Shown here piece by piece: positions 1 to 7,625 of a stretch of DNA of 13,465 nucleotides. The position numbers and the translations under genes were made by a program. Where the stretch lies: the NCBI GenBank assembly GCA_015265235.1, contig JABZYJ010000043.1, positions 1 through 13,465 of the forward strand. Reading direction: 5' to 3'. The notes below the pieces were generated by a model. That model had not been told where the DNA came from. It searched no databases and saw only the letters and a program-made list of their open reading frames with translations. Source of the DNA: Selenomonas sp. (GTDB lineage Bacteria; Bacillota; Negativicutes; Selenomonadales; Selenomonadaceae). Every line of letters starts with the position of its first letter. Within the stretch, counting starts at the first letter, position 1.

Positions 1-1063
1 GGATGGGGATGGGATAACTTCCTATAATATCTGCATTTAAGTCTGCTCGCGCGCCGCGTCCTAATCCTTTTATTTGTTCATATTGACTCTTTACCCAGTA
101 AAAAACATATTTATAATCAGCTATTTTATCGTTAATCTCGAAATTACAACAGTGTTGATTGGTCGTAATAGGAATGTTATTAACTGCACTGCGGCCGGCA
201 GTCGCACCAGAGATAGCAACAATAACACAATGCGCGGGAATCCATTTCGCCGACGAATTTTTCAGGCCTTCTTCTGTAATAAAGGAGGTTGCTTTTTCTA
301 TATAGTTGAACGCCACTTCCTGTGTACGTAACCATGGAATTGTACCACCATTATAATAAGCCGAGTTCGTTTTTCTAGGCGTTCCTCCTGAACATATATG
401 CGCAGAAATCTCTCGCAATGTCTTCCACTCAACAGAAGAAGCATCCTGTGAAAAGTTCAAAAGACTGTCACGATAGAAAGAATACTGCTTTTTTCGCAAC
501 GTTAGCTCCGCTGTTAGCTCCGCTGTTAGCTCTGTAAAATTGTCTAACAATTTTACGATTTCATTTTGGATGGCAAGCGGCGGGATGGGGATGGAAATTT
601 CCGTCAATTTTTTCGGGCTCATCTCAATGACTTTTGTTCCAATAACGTATTTCCTTTTTTGCCGAAAAAATTCTACTGTCTGAAATATATACGATAAATA
701 CTTCGGATTCTGTTTATGTTTTACAATCGCGGCATGTCCGCCAGTAACTATATCACCGCCAAGCCAAGCGACGCATTTGCATACATCCTCAACATTTTCG
801 CTCGTAATCGCTACAACTAAATCACCTGTGGACACTGTTTTCAACGTTTTCGCCAGTTCAGGTGTGACATAGGTGATCGTTTTATCTGCAAACGCACCGT
901 ATTTTGTATAAATTTGCCCATAGTGAATACAGCCAACGCCACTATCTACAAAATCACTCTTCTGCAATCCATTCCCACGAATAATTTCTGCAATCTCCCC
1001 CAGTTTCTTATACTCTACCCCATCGGGACAGAGTTCCTCTAACATCTCACTCAGTCGGCTCAT
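1..1063 (-). CDS. hsdS: Type I restriction-modification specificity subunit HsdS (C-terminus cut by window edge)
   Basis: Reading the minus strand from ATG at 1063 gives 354 uninterrupted codons to the left edge, so the 3' end is missing. HsdS gives the HsdM/HsdR complex its DNA target. The layout is the usual two-half one: target recognition domain 1 (about residues 15-155), a central helical spacer (about 160-205) starting with IPIPPLAIQNEIVKLLDNF, domain 2 (about 212-345) and the start of the second conserved helix region (SYPIPI at the edge). The spacer holds TEL-TAEL-TAEL encoded by 12-bp repeats, as in the EcoR124 family. The start codon overlaps the hsdM stop as ATGA, so the two are one transcription unit. 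The gene is clearly more AT-rich than all its neighbours, typical of exchanged specificity genes. Domain assignment is from family knowledge; the recognition sequence cannot be read from this. Confidence 0.9.
   Translation of the reverse strand, partial: MSRLSEMLEELCPDGVEYKKLGEIAEIIRGNGLQKSDFVDSGVGCIHYGQIYTKYGAFADKTITYVTPELAKTLKTVSTGDLVVAITSENVEDVCKCVAWLGGDIVTGGHAAIVKHKQNPKYLSYIFQTVEFFRQKRKYVIGTKVIEMSPKKLTEISIPIPPLAIQNEIVKLLDNFTELTAELTAELTLRKKQYSFYRDSLLNFSQDASSVEWKTLREISAHICSGGTPRKTNSAYYNGGTIPWLRTQEVAFNYIEKATSFITEEGLKNSSAKWIPAHCVIVAISGATAGRSAVNNIPITTNQHCCNFEINDKIADYKYVFYWVKSQYEQIKGLGRGARADLNADIIGSYPIPI
501..536 (-). repeat. 12-bp tandem repeat in hsdS encoding TAEL spacer units
   Basis: On the plus strand gttagctccgct is present twice in tandem (501-512, 513-524) and is followed by a decayed third copy that keeps gttagctc (525-532). 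On the coding strand this gives TEL-TAEL-TAEL-T (residues 177-188). In EcoR124I and EcoR124II, two versus three TAEL units change the non-specific spacer of the bipartite target by one base. The same position in the central helix suggests the same role here. Confidence 0.85.
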
Positions 1064-2451
1064 CCTGCTGTCCCCTCCTCTCCCTCGATCTCGGCGACGA
1101 TGCGGTCGATCTCCGTGCGCAGGACTGCCTCACGCGCGACGATCTCACGGAGCTCGGCGTTGAGCTGTGTGATGTCGATGATCTCGCGCGTGTCCTCCGG
1201 CTCGACGTAGGTGCTGACGGAGAGGTTGTAGTCCTCGGCGGCGATGTCCGCGCCCGTGACGACGTGAACCGTATGCGCGACATCTACGCGATCTGTATAG
1301 AGCCGCAGGATGTTCTTGATGTTCTCCGGTGTGAGTTTATTGCTGTTCGTGACCTTGACACATTCCTTCGATGCGTCGATAAAGACGGTCTGCGTGTCCG
1401 CCTTGGACTTCTTGAGTACCATGATGCAGGTCGCGATCGTCGTCCCGAAAAAGAGATTTTCCGGCAGCTGGATCACGGCATCGACGTAGTTGCTGTCCAC
1501 GAGGTACTGACGGATTTTCTTCTCTGCGCCGCTGCGGTACATGATGCCCGGGAAGCAGACAATCGCCGCCGTGCCGCTCGCCGCGAGCCACGCAAGGGAG
1601 TGCAGGATAAAGGCGAAGTCCGACTTGCTCGTCGGGGCAAGGACGCCCGCAGGCGCATAGCGTGGGTCATTGATGAGCAGAGGGTTGTCTTTCCCCGCCC
1701 ATTTCTTTGAGTACGGCGGGTTGGAGACGATCGCCTCGAACGGCTCATCGTCCCAGTGGTGGGGGTTGATGAGTGTGTCCCCATGCGCAATGTCGAAGTC
1801 GTCGAAGTTGATGTCGTGCAGGAACATGTTGATGCGGCAGAGGTTGTACGCGGTGATGTTCTCGTCCTGCCCGTAGAATCCGTTGCGGACGTTCTCCCTG
1901 CCGATGACCTTGGCGAATTTCAGCAGGAGTGAGCCGCTGCCGCAGGCGGGGTCATAGACTTTGTTCACCTGCGTTTTCCCAATGACGGTGAGGCGCGTGA
2001 GGAGTTCGGAGACCTCCTGCGGGGTGTAGTACTCGCCGCCGCTCTTGCCCGCGTTCGAGGCGTACATCCGCATGAGGTATTCGTACGCGTCGCCGAATGC
2101 GTCGATGGTGTTGTCCTGATAGTGTCCGAGGCGCATCGCGCCGACGCCGCTGAGGAGTTTCGTCAGCTTGGCGTTGCGCTCCTTGACGGTCGCGCCGAGC
2201 TTGCTGCTGTTCACGTCGAATTCGTCAAAGAGTCCCGTGAGGTCGTCCTGACTGGGCGTGCCCGTCGCCGAGCTCTCGATGTGACGAAAGACCTGCTCGA
2301 GTGTCTCGTTGAGGCTCTCATTGGTCTCCGCCCGTACGAGGACGTTCTGAAAGAGCTCGCTCGGCGGGATGAAGAAGCCGAGGATCTGGACGATGTTGTC
2401 CTTCTCCGCCATCGCCTCATCATCGGGCAGAGCGGCATAGTCAAACTCCAT
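1060..2451 (-). CDS. hsdM: Type I restriction-modification DNA methyltransferase subunit HsdM (main ORF of an interrupted gene)
   Basis: This is a 463-residue ORF covering most of an N6-adenine methyltransferase of the HsdM family, which methylates the target chosen by HsdS. Visible motifs are DPACGSG (motif I, AdoMet binding, residues 167-173) and NPPY (motif IV, catalytic, 244-247), with the usual helical segment before them. The natural gene starts earlier: 10 sense codons (LNAGEREAGD) upstream in the same frame is a TAA at 2484-2482, and before that lies the missing N-terminus (2482-2637). The ATG at 2451 has only a weak AGGTG just upstream, so it is probably not the original start. The stop overlaps the hsdS start by 4 bases. 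Function depends on readthrough or on reinitiation at 2451; otherwise this is a pseudogene. The methylase identity is secure, activity is not. Confidence 0.85.
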   Translation of the reverse strand: MEFDYAALPDDEAMAEKDNIVQILGFFIPPSELFQNVLVRAETNESLNETLEQVFRHIESSATGTPSQDDLTGLFDEFDVNSSKLGATVKERNAKLTKLLSGVGAMRLGHYQDNTIDAFGDAYEYLMRMYASNAGKSGGEYYTPQEVSELLTRLTVIGKTQVNKVYDPACGSGSLLLKFAKVIGRENVRNGFYGQDENITAYNLCRINMFLHDINFDDFDIAHGDTLINPHHWDDEPFEAIVSNPPYSKKWAGKDNPLLINDPRYAPAGVLAPTSKSDFAFILHSLAWLAASGTAAIVCFPGIMYRSGAEKKIRQYLVDSNYVDAVIQLPENLFFGTTIATCIMVLKKSKADTQTVFIDASKECVKVTNSNKLTPENIKNILRLYTDRVDVAHTVHVVTGADIAAEDYNLSVSTYVEPEDTREIIDITQLNAELREIVAREAVLRTEIDRIVAEIEGEEGTAG

Positions 2452-2481
2452 GTCACCTGCCTCGCGCTCCCCCGCGTTGAG

Positions 2482-2637
2482 TTAGTCGGTCAGTTTCTCC
2501 GAGATATAGCGGTAGAAGAGCGTGCCGAGGACGTACTGTTTGAAGTCCCAGCCGTCCACACTGCCGCGCAGGTCGTTCGCGATCTGCCAGATGGCGCGGT
2601 GCAGCTCTGCCCGCTCTACTTCTTTCTTGTTGTCCAT
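2482..2637 (-). pseudogene. hsdM: N-terminal fragment of hsdM, ended by in-frame TAA
   Basis: This 51-codon piece starts MDNKKEVERAELHRAIWQIA and ends FYRYISEKLTD, then TAA. It matches the start of full-length HsdM proteins, where the text normally continues without a stop into a segment like the LNAGEREAGD found just downstream in the same frame. GGAGG lies 7 bases before the ATG (2645-2649), a much better initiation site than the one at 2451. Fragment, stop, 10 codons and the 463-residue ORF add up to 525 codons, normal for HsdM. The lesion is therefore a single nonsense codon, probably from a Tyr TAT/TAC. A sequencing error or assembly of a mixed allele cannot be excluded. Confidence 0.8.
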
Positions 2638-2669
2638 GGTCTTTCCTCCGTTCGTCGTATCCTTTATCA

Positions 2670-2683
2670 TTCGCCATGGCGAA
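2670..2683. promoter_or_regulatory. Perfect 14-bp palindrome upstream of hsdM (possible operator)
   Basis: TTCGCCATGGCGAA is perfectly self-complementary and ends 32 bases before the hsdM start codon. A second CCATGGCGA lies at 2713-2721. Reading leftward, a weak promoter can be drawn around it: AGGACA, 17 bases, AATGAT, with the palindrome in the spacer and -10 area. The palindrome is seen directly; its role as an operator is inference. Confidence 0.4.
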
Positions 2684-2764
2684 AGCGTTGTCCTGCTTTT
2701 ATGCAGGAACATCCATGGCGACTTGTATTTTGTGTTTCACAGACATAGAGGTGTCGCTCATGGC

Positions 2765-2836
2765 GCCCCCCGTCACGCTAACGCGTGCCGCCTCCCCCGC
2801 TGTGGCAGGGGGGCTTAGCGCAGCGGGAGAAGCGCA
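2765..2836. repeat. GC-rich folded intergenic element, repeat-like
   Basis: This stretch between hsdM and the efflux operon terminator contains several nested inverted repeats: CACGC-TAAC-GCGTG (2774-2787), CGCTAA (2776-2781) with TTAGCG (2815-2820), and CCCCC (2794-2798) with GGGGG. It resembles the dispersed palindromic intergenic elements common in Firmicutes genomes, but only one copy is in this window, so repeat status is unproven. Confidence 0.35.
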
Positions 2837-2837
2837 C

Positions 2838-2874
2838 AAAAACTGCCGCACGAGGATGTCTCGTACGGCAGTTT
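2838..2874 (-). terminator. Intrinsic terminator of the RND efflux operon
   Basis: On the minus strand AAACTGCCGTACGAG (2874-2860), a 5-base loop and CTCGTGCGGCAGTTT (2854-2840) form a 15-bp stem with one G-U pair, ending in TTTTT (2842-2838). The G-U pair is compatible only with minus-strand RNA. It starts 16 bases after the permease gene. Confidence 0.85.
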
Positions 2875-2890
2875 ATTTTCGTTGATGGAG

Positions 2891-5800
2891 TTATTTGATC
2901 CGATACGCCGCGGCGTACATGACGGGAAGGACGAGGAGGGTCAGGACGGTGGCGACGATGAGGCCGCCCGCGATAGCGACTGCCATCGGTCCCCAGAAGA
3001 TGTTGAACATGAGCGGCAGCATGCCGAGGATGGCCGCAGCTGCCGTGAGCATGATGGGGCGCAGGCGCAGGATGGCGGAGTCGATGATGGCGTCCCGTGG
3101 CCGCTCGCCCGCCGCCTCATGTTTTTGGATCTGGTCGATGAGGATGACGGAGTTGCGGATGATCATGCCGAAGAGGGCGAGTACGCCGAGGTAGGCGACG
3201 AAGCCCATCGCGGAGTCCGTGAGGAGCATGGCAATGACGACGCCGATGAGGCCGAGCGGCGCGGTGAGAAGGGTGAGTGCCATCTTGCCCATGCTGCCGA
3301 CTTGGAACATGAGCAGGGTCATGATGATGAAGATCATGGCGGGGACGGGTTTTACGAGGTAGTTCATGGAGTCGTCGGCGTCCGCGAGTGCACCCGACGG
3401 GACGATGGTGGTACCGGCGGGGAGGTTCTCGCGCAGTTCCTCGGTCGCATCGTAGATGCGCAGGGCGACGTCGTTGCCCTCGCCCTGTGTGACGTCCGCC
3501 TCGACCATGATGGACGGGAGGAGGTTGTGCCGCTTGATGAGTCCATCCTCCGCCTCGTAGGAGAGGCGCGCGATCTGGTCGAGCGGGATGCTCCCGCTGC
3601 GCGTGGGGATGGGGAGCGCACCGAGCTGTCCGAGGTCTGTGCGGTCTGCCTCCGTGAGCCGCAGGACGATGCCGAGGGTGCGGTCGCCTGTGTAGAACTC
3701 CGCTGCCTTTGCGCCCGAGATCTCGGTGTAGAGCATCTGCTTGACGTCCCTAGCGCTGAGTCCGTAGCGTTTCAGCTTGTCCTTGTCGAGGTCGACGCGG
3801 ATGCCCTTTGCCTTTTCGGTCCAGTCGAGATGGACGTTGTCGGTCGCAGGGTCGGCGGCCGCAATGGCGCTGACCTGCTCGGCGACGCGGCGTACCTCGT
3901 CGGTGGTCGGTGCCGAGACGCGCAGCATGACGGGGTAGTCCGCCGGCGGGCCGGTCTGGATGTACTGCGTTGCGACGCGCGCGCCTGTCAGCTCGTCGTC
4001 AGCGGCGTCACGGATGATGGCGGCGAGTGCCTCGCGCGCCTCTGTGCCCTTTGCCGTGATGACGAACTGGGCGCGGTTCTCCGCGTCCGCCTTCGGGTTG
4101 ACGGTGAGGACGAAGCGCGGCGTAGACTGTCCGATGTAGGCGACGTAGTTCTCGATTTTGTCGCTGTTCTCGTCCAGTATGGCGGTGAGACGATCCGCCT
4201 CTGCCTGTGTGGACGCGAGCGAGGAGCCCTGCTGCAGGGTGAGGCTGACAAGCAGCTCAGGGCGCAGCGAGGGCGGGAAAAAGGTCTGTTTGATGTGCGG
4301 GAAGGCGGCAAGGCTCACGAAGAAGACGAGAGCCGTGCTGACGAGGACGACGGCACGATGCGCGAGGAAGAAGGTGAGCACGCGCCGAAAGAACCGATAG
4401 AACGGCGTTGCGTATGGGTCGTGCTCCGCGTTCCCCTCGATGCGAATGAGATGGTAGCCAAAGAGCGGCGCGACCATGACGGAGACGATCCAGCTGAGGA
4501 GGAGCGCGATGCCGATGACGGGGAAGAGGGCGGCGCAGAACTCGCTCGCCATGCCCTTGGAGAAGGCGACGGGGATGAAGCCCGCGCAGGTGATGAGGGT
4601 GCCTGTGAGCATGGGTTTTGCCGTCTGGGTAAAGGCGTGACAGGCGGCATCAAAGCGGGTCTTGCCACGCTCGAGCTGGACGCTCATCATCTCGACGGCG
4701 ATGATGGCGTCGTCGACGAGCAGTCCGAGGGCGATGATGAGTGCGCCGAGGGAGACTTTGTGCAGGTCGATGCCGAGGGCGTACATGCAGACGAATGTGC
4801 CCGCGAGGACGAGCGGGATGCAGCACGCGACAACGAGCCCGGTGCGCAGTCCGAGCGAGAGGAAGCTGACGGCGAGGACGATGACGATGGCGATGGCCAG
4901 CGTCTCGACAAAGTCGTGGATGGAGTGCTGTACGACGGCGGGCTGGTTCGATACCTCGTGCAGCTCCATGCCGAGCGGGAGGTCCTGTCGGAGCTGTGCG
5001 GTGAGTTTCTTGAGGTCCTCGCCGAGCGCGAGGATGTTGCCGCCGTCCTCCATGGAGACGGCAATACCGACGGCGGGTGCGCCGTTATACTGCATTTTCG
5101 GGTCGGCGGGGTCAATCGGGCGACGTGAGATGTCTGCAATGTCGCCGAGGCGGAACACGCGCCCGTCTGCTGCGATGGGGAGGGCGCGGATGTCGTCGAG
5201 GCTGTCAAAGACGCCCGAGACGCGCAGGTTCACGGTGCCGTCCACGGTCTCAATCGAGCCGCCCGGGAGGACGGTGTCCTGTGTGCGCAGGGCCTCCGTG
5301 ATCGCCGTGGGCGGGATGCCGAGGGAGGCGAGGCGGTCGCGTGCGATCTCGACGTAGATGCGCTCGCGCTGGACGCCGACCAGCTCGACTTTCTGTACGC
5401 TCGGGACGGAGAAGATGCGGCGGCGCACGTTCTCTGCGGCGGCACGCAGCTCCTCGTCCGTGTAGTCCTCGCCCGTGACGGCGTAGATGGAGCCGTATAC
5501 GTCGTCAAAGCGGTCGTTGTAGAATGGCCCGATGACGCCGTCCGGCAGCTCACGCTTTGCATCCTCGCCGAAGTTGCGCACGTCGCGCCACGTCGGGCGG
5601 ATGAGGTTCTCGTCGACGTCGTCGCGCAGGTCGACGTAGATGATGGTCTGCCCGGCGCGCGTCTCGCTCGTGATTTCCTTCAGCCCCGGGGTGTCTTGGA
5701 ACCGTCGCTCGAGTTTGTCCGTGACCTGCTCCTGCATGTCCTCTGCTGTCGCGCCGGGCCATGCGGCGGTGATGACCATCTGGCGGATGATGAAGGAGGG

Positions 5801-5914
5801 ATCCTCCATGCGTCCGAGGGACTCGTAGGCAAGGATGCCGCCAACGGCAAAGACGATGATGAAGTACCAGACGACGGAGCGGTGGCGCAAAGAGAGCTCG
5901 GTGAGGTTTCTCAT
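2891..5914 (-). CDS. RND-family multidrug efflux permease (AcrB/HAE1 type)
   Basis: This is a 1007-residue inner-membrane proton/drug antiporter of normal RND length. One transmembrane helix near residues 14-32 is followed by a large periplasmic domain (about 35-335) with porter motifs such as AWPGATAEDM. A helix cluster follows at about 335-490, containing GLLVDDAIIAVE. Its Asp401-Asp402 pair corresponds to the proton-relay aspartates of AcrB helix 4. Another helix lies near 520-540, then a second periplasmic domain, then a C-terminal helix cluster (about 845-1000). The first codon overlaps the stop of the adaptor gene by 4 bases, so the two are translationally coupled. The protein should assemble with that adaptor and an outer-membrane channel encoded elsewhere. 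Substrate cannot be read from sequence; drugs, bile salts or dyes are all possible. An internal duplication typical of RND proteins is evident in the layout. Confidence 0.93.
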   Translation of the reverse strand: MRNLTELSLRHRSVVWYFIIVFAVGGILAYESLGRMEDPSFIIRQMVITAAWPGATAEDMQEQVTDKLERRFQDTPGLKEITSETRAGQTIIYVDLRDDVDENLIRPTWRDVRNFGEDAKRELPDGVIGPFYNDRFDDVYGSIYAVTGEDYTDEELRAAAENVRRRIFSVPSVQKVELVGVQRERIYVEIARDRLASLGIPPTAITEALRTQDTVLPGGSIETVDGTVNLRVSGVFDSLDDIRALPIAADGRVFRLGDIADISRRPIDPADPKMQYNGAPAVGIAVSMEDGGNILALGEDLKKLTAQLRQDLPLGMELHEVSNQPAVVQHSIHDFVETLAIAIVIVLAVSFLSLGLRTGLVVACCIPLVLAGTFVCMYALGIDLHKVSLGALIIALGLLVDDAIIAVEMMSVQLERGKTRFDAACHAFTQTAKPMLTGTLITCAGFIPVAFSKGMASEFCAALFPVIGIALLLSWIVSVMVAPLFGYHLIRIEGNAEHDPYATPFYRFFRRVLTFFLAHRAVVLVSTALVFFVSLAAFPHIKQTFFPPSLRPELLVSLTLQQGSSLASTQAEADRLTAILDENSDKIENYVAYIGQSTPRFVLTVNPKADAENRAQFVITAKGTEAREALAAIIRDAADDELTGARVATQYIQTGPPADYPVMLRVSAPTTDEVRRVAEQVSAIAAADPATDNVHLDWTEKAKGIRVDLDKDKLKRYGLSARDVKQMLYTEISGAKAAEFYTGDRTLGIVLRLTEADRTDLGQLGALPIPTRSGSIPLDQIARLSYEAEDGLIKRHNLLPSIMVEADVTQGEGNDVALRIYDATEELRENLPAGTTIVPSGALADADDSMNYLVKPVPAMIFIIMTLLMFQVGSMGKMALTLLTAPLGLIGVVIAMLLTDSAMGFVAYLGVLALFGMIIRNSVILIDQIQKHEAAGERPRDAIIDSAILRLRPIMLTAAAAILGMLPLMFNIFWGPMAVAIAGGLIVATVLTLLVLPVMYAAAYRIK

Positions 5915-6960
5915 TTCGTGCGCACCTTCTCTCCGTCATGGAGGCGGTGGACACCCGCCGTCACGACGACGGCGTTCTGCGGGAGCCCTGTGACGACGGC
6001 GTCCCGCTCGCGGAACGCGGTCACGGTGACGGGGCAGAGGTGTACGACGCCGTCCTCGACGATGTAGACCTGTGCCTCGTCGCCCGTCTGATAGATGGCG
6101 GAGAGCGGGAGCACCGCGCCGATCTGCGCCGGTGTGCCGAGGCGCACGCGTGCCGTCATGCCGAGCGGCAGGTCGGCGGGTGCATCCGTGAGGGCGATGC
6201 GCACGGTGTACGTGCCGCCCGCTGGATCGGCAATGGGCGCGATCTCGCGCACGGTGCCTGTGAGTGCCGCCTGGTTCGCCCAGAGGGAGACGGCGGCGGG
6301 CATACCGAGGGAGACCTCGGCGAGACGGCTCTCGGGGACGGCGATCTCGATCTCACGCTCGCCGTCCTGTGTGAGGGTCATGACGGTCTGCCCTGCGGCG
6401 ACGACCTGTCCCTCCTCAGCGAGGATACCCGAGATCACGCCGTCTGCGCCCGCGATGAGGTTCGTATAGCCGAGCGCGTTGCTGCTCTGCGCGTTCTGCG
6501 CGAGTGCCTGACGGTACGCTGCCTCGGCGGCGTTCTCGTTCGTACGGTACTGGTCGAGCATGGCGGCGGAGACTGCCTGTGCGGCGTAGAGCTCCTCGTA
6601 GCGCGCGCGGTTGGCGCGGGCGAGGTCGAGCTGTGCGCGCGCCGAGGCGACGCCCGCGCTCGTCGCATTCACCTGCTGCTGCGCGTCGCGCGCGTTGATG
6701 ACCATGAGCACGTCGCCCGCATGGACGTGTGCGCCCATGCTCACGTTGCGCGAGAGTACCTGCCCGCCGACCTGAAAGGCGAGCTTGGTCTCGTAACGTG
6801 CGCGCACGGTGCCGCTGTAGTCCGCCGTCGTCGCACCTGCTGCATCGACGGACATCGTGCGCACGACGGGGGGCGGCGGCTCCTTTGCTGTATCATTTCC
6901 GCAGCCCGCGAGCAGGCTGAGTGCCGCCGCGAGCACGAGCGCGGTATATTGCTTTTGCAT
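5911..6960 (-). CDS. RND efflux periplasmic adaptor (membrane fusion lipoprotein)
   Basis: This is a 349-residue membrane fusion protein that bridges the RND permease to an outer-membrane channel. The N-terminus is a lipoprotein signal: hydrophobic stretch then lipobox LAGC with Cys20 as lipid anchor. A biotinyl-lipoyl half-motif (FQVGGQVLSRNVSMGAHVHAG, residues 62-82), an alpha-helical hairpin (about 95-160) and the second lipoyl half (ADGVISGILAEEGQVV, 172-187) follow, then beta-barrel and membrane-proximal domains. I chose ATG at 6960, preceded by AGGGAG 6 bases upstream. An in-frame ATG at 6993 would lie inside the promoter -10 region and add residues before the signal peptide. The stop codon overlaps the permease start (ATGA). 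The two genes form one operon from the promoter at 6994-7022 to the terminator at 2838. Confidence 0.92.
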   Translation of the reverse strand: MQKQYTALVLAAALSLLAGCGNDTAKEPPPPVVRTMSVDAAGATTADYSGTVRARYETKLAFQVGGQVLSRNVSMGAHVHAGDVLMVINARDAQQQVNATSAGVASARAQLDLARANRARYEELYAAQAVSAAMLDQYRTNENAAEAAYRQALAQNAQSSNALGYTNLIAGADGVISGILAEEGQVVAAGQTVMTLTQDGEREIEIAVPESRLAEVSLGMPAAVSLWANQAALTGTVREIAPIADPAGGTYTVRIALTDAPADLPLGMTARVRLGTPAQIGAVLPLSAIYQTGDEAQVYIVEDGVVHLCPVTVTAFRERDAVVTGLPQNAVVVTAGVHRLHDGEKVRTK

Positions 6961-6993
6961 AACGTTCTCCCTTTCGAATCCCATTCTACTCAA

Positions 6994-7022
6994 ATTTTAC
7001 CATTGTAGGGGCAGAGAGTAAA
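6994..7022 (-). promoter_or_regulatory. Promoter of the efflux operon
   Basis: On the minus strand: -35 TTTACT (7022-7017), 17-base spacer, -10 TAAAAT (6999-6994). Start of transcription would be near 6987, leaving a leader of about 26 bases with an AGGGAG ribosome binding site. No obvious operator palindrome lies beside it. Confidence 0.6.
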
Positions 7023-7040
7023 GAAGGAAATAGGCGCAGG

Positions 7041-7085
7041 GAAAGAAAAAGAACTGCCGCGCGGGCAGTGCGCCCGTGAAGCAGT
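7041..7085 (-). terminator. Intrinsic terminator downstream of the RelB/DinJ-like gene
   Basis: On the minus strand ACTGCC-CGCGC-GGCAGT (7069-7053) is followed by TTCTTTTTCTTT. A larger alternative fold pairs ACTGC (7085-7081) with GCAGT (7057-7053) around an inner CGGGC/GCCCG stem. Either fold separates this gene from the efflux operon promoter just downstream. Confidence 0.7.
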
Positions 7086-7086
7086 C

Positions 7087-7506
7087 CTATGCGTGCACGT
7101 CAACGACGCAGGAGAGCAGCGGGGCGTCGTCCCCCTTTTGGGCCTCCGCAGCGGTGTTGTCGTCGCTTTCTTTCTTCTTTTTTGACTTTTTATCCTGTGA
7201 CATCTGTTTGATCGTCAGCATGAAACTCCGTCCACGTGCCGTACGGATGAGTTCGGAGGCGTTCGCGCAGGACTTTGTATGCAGGACACCGCACGCGATC
7301 GCGTCGGCGTCGTCCAGCGCGGCGAACACACCTCCGTCGGGGCGCGGCTTCTGCACGGGGAATGGGATGCCGTCGTGCAGGAGGATCTGGTGAAAGAACA
7401 GGTTGATCGCCTCGTCCGTCGAGAGCCCCAGTGCATGGCAGATCTCATCGACCTCCGCCCGGACGGCGGCGTCGACGCGAACCTGCATCAGCTCTGTCTC
7501 TGCCAT
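7087..7506 (-). CDS. RelB/DinJ-family antitoxin-like protein, solitary, with long C-terminal tail
   Basis: This is a 139-residue protein. Residues 1-52 match the ribbon-helix-helix DNA-binding and dimerisation region of RelB/DinJ antitoxins: a beta strand LMQVRVDAAVRAEVDEIC, then GLSTDEAINLFFHQILLHDGIPFPV. Family members are usually 80-100 residues and pair with a YafQ/RelE-type toxin gene just downstream. Here the next gene is the efflux adaptor and no toxin ORF is present. The extra tail includes a Lys-rich stretch (DKKSKKKKES, residues 105-114), followed by acidic and small residues. I start at ATG 7506 behind a G-rich site; an ATG 27 bases upstream lacks a good site. It has its own promoter and terminator, so it is probably expressed alone, perhaps as a small regulator. 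Antitoxin function is not supported by context. Confidence 0.75.
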   Translation of the reverse strand: MAETELMQVRVDAAVRAEVDEICHALGLSTDEAINLFFHQILLHDGIPFPVQKPRPDGGVFAALDDADAIACGVLHTKSCANASELIRTARGRSFMLTIKQMSQDKKSKKKKESDDNTAAEAQKGDDAPLLSCVVDVHA

Positions 7507-7555
7507 GAACTCCCCCCCTTTTTCAGGAAGCATGGATCACCACTAATAATATAAA

Positions 7556-7584
7556 ATTGTAACATGATTTTAAGATATGTGCAA
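7556..7584 (-). promoter_or_regulatory. Promoter of the RelB/DinJ-like gene
   Basis: On the minus strand: -35 TTGCAC (7584-7579), 17-base spacer, -10 TACAAT (7561-7556). Both hexamers are near consensus and the spacing is ideal. It is back to back with the fda promoter. Confidence 0.7.
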
Positions 7585-7625
7585 GGTTGAAAGCATCACG
7601 TCCCTGATAGATACTTTCATATTCA

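Noticed and set aside
74..331. 85-codon plus-strand ORF at the left end
   Set aside because: It lies antisense inside hsdS recognition domain 2 and has no convincing ribosome binding site.
2882..5128. 748-codon plus-strand ORF opposite the RND permease, and similar long antisense ORFs elsewhere (7635-8525, 9282-10703, 12282-13277)
   Set aside because: They are mirror frames of GC-rich genes with biased codons. Their products are rich in Arg, Asp and Glu without domains, and the opposite strands encode clear enzyme families.
6961..6993. Longer N-terminus of the efflux adaptor
   Set aside because: The upstream ATG lies in the promoter -10 region and would put residues before the lipoprotein signal peptide.
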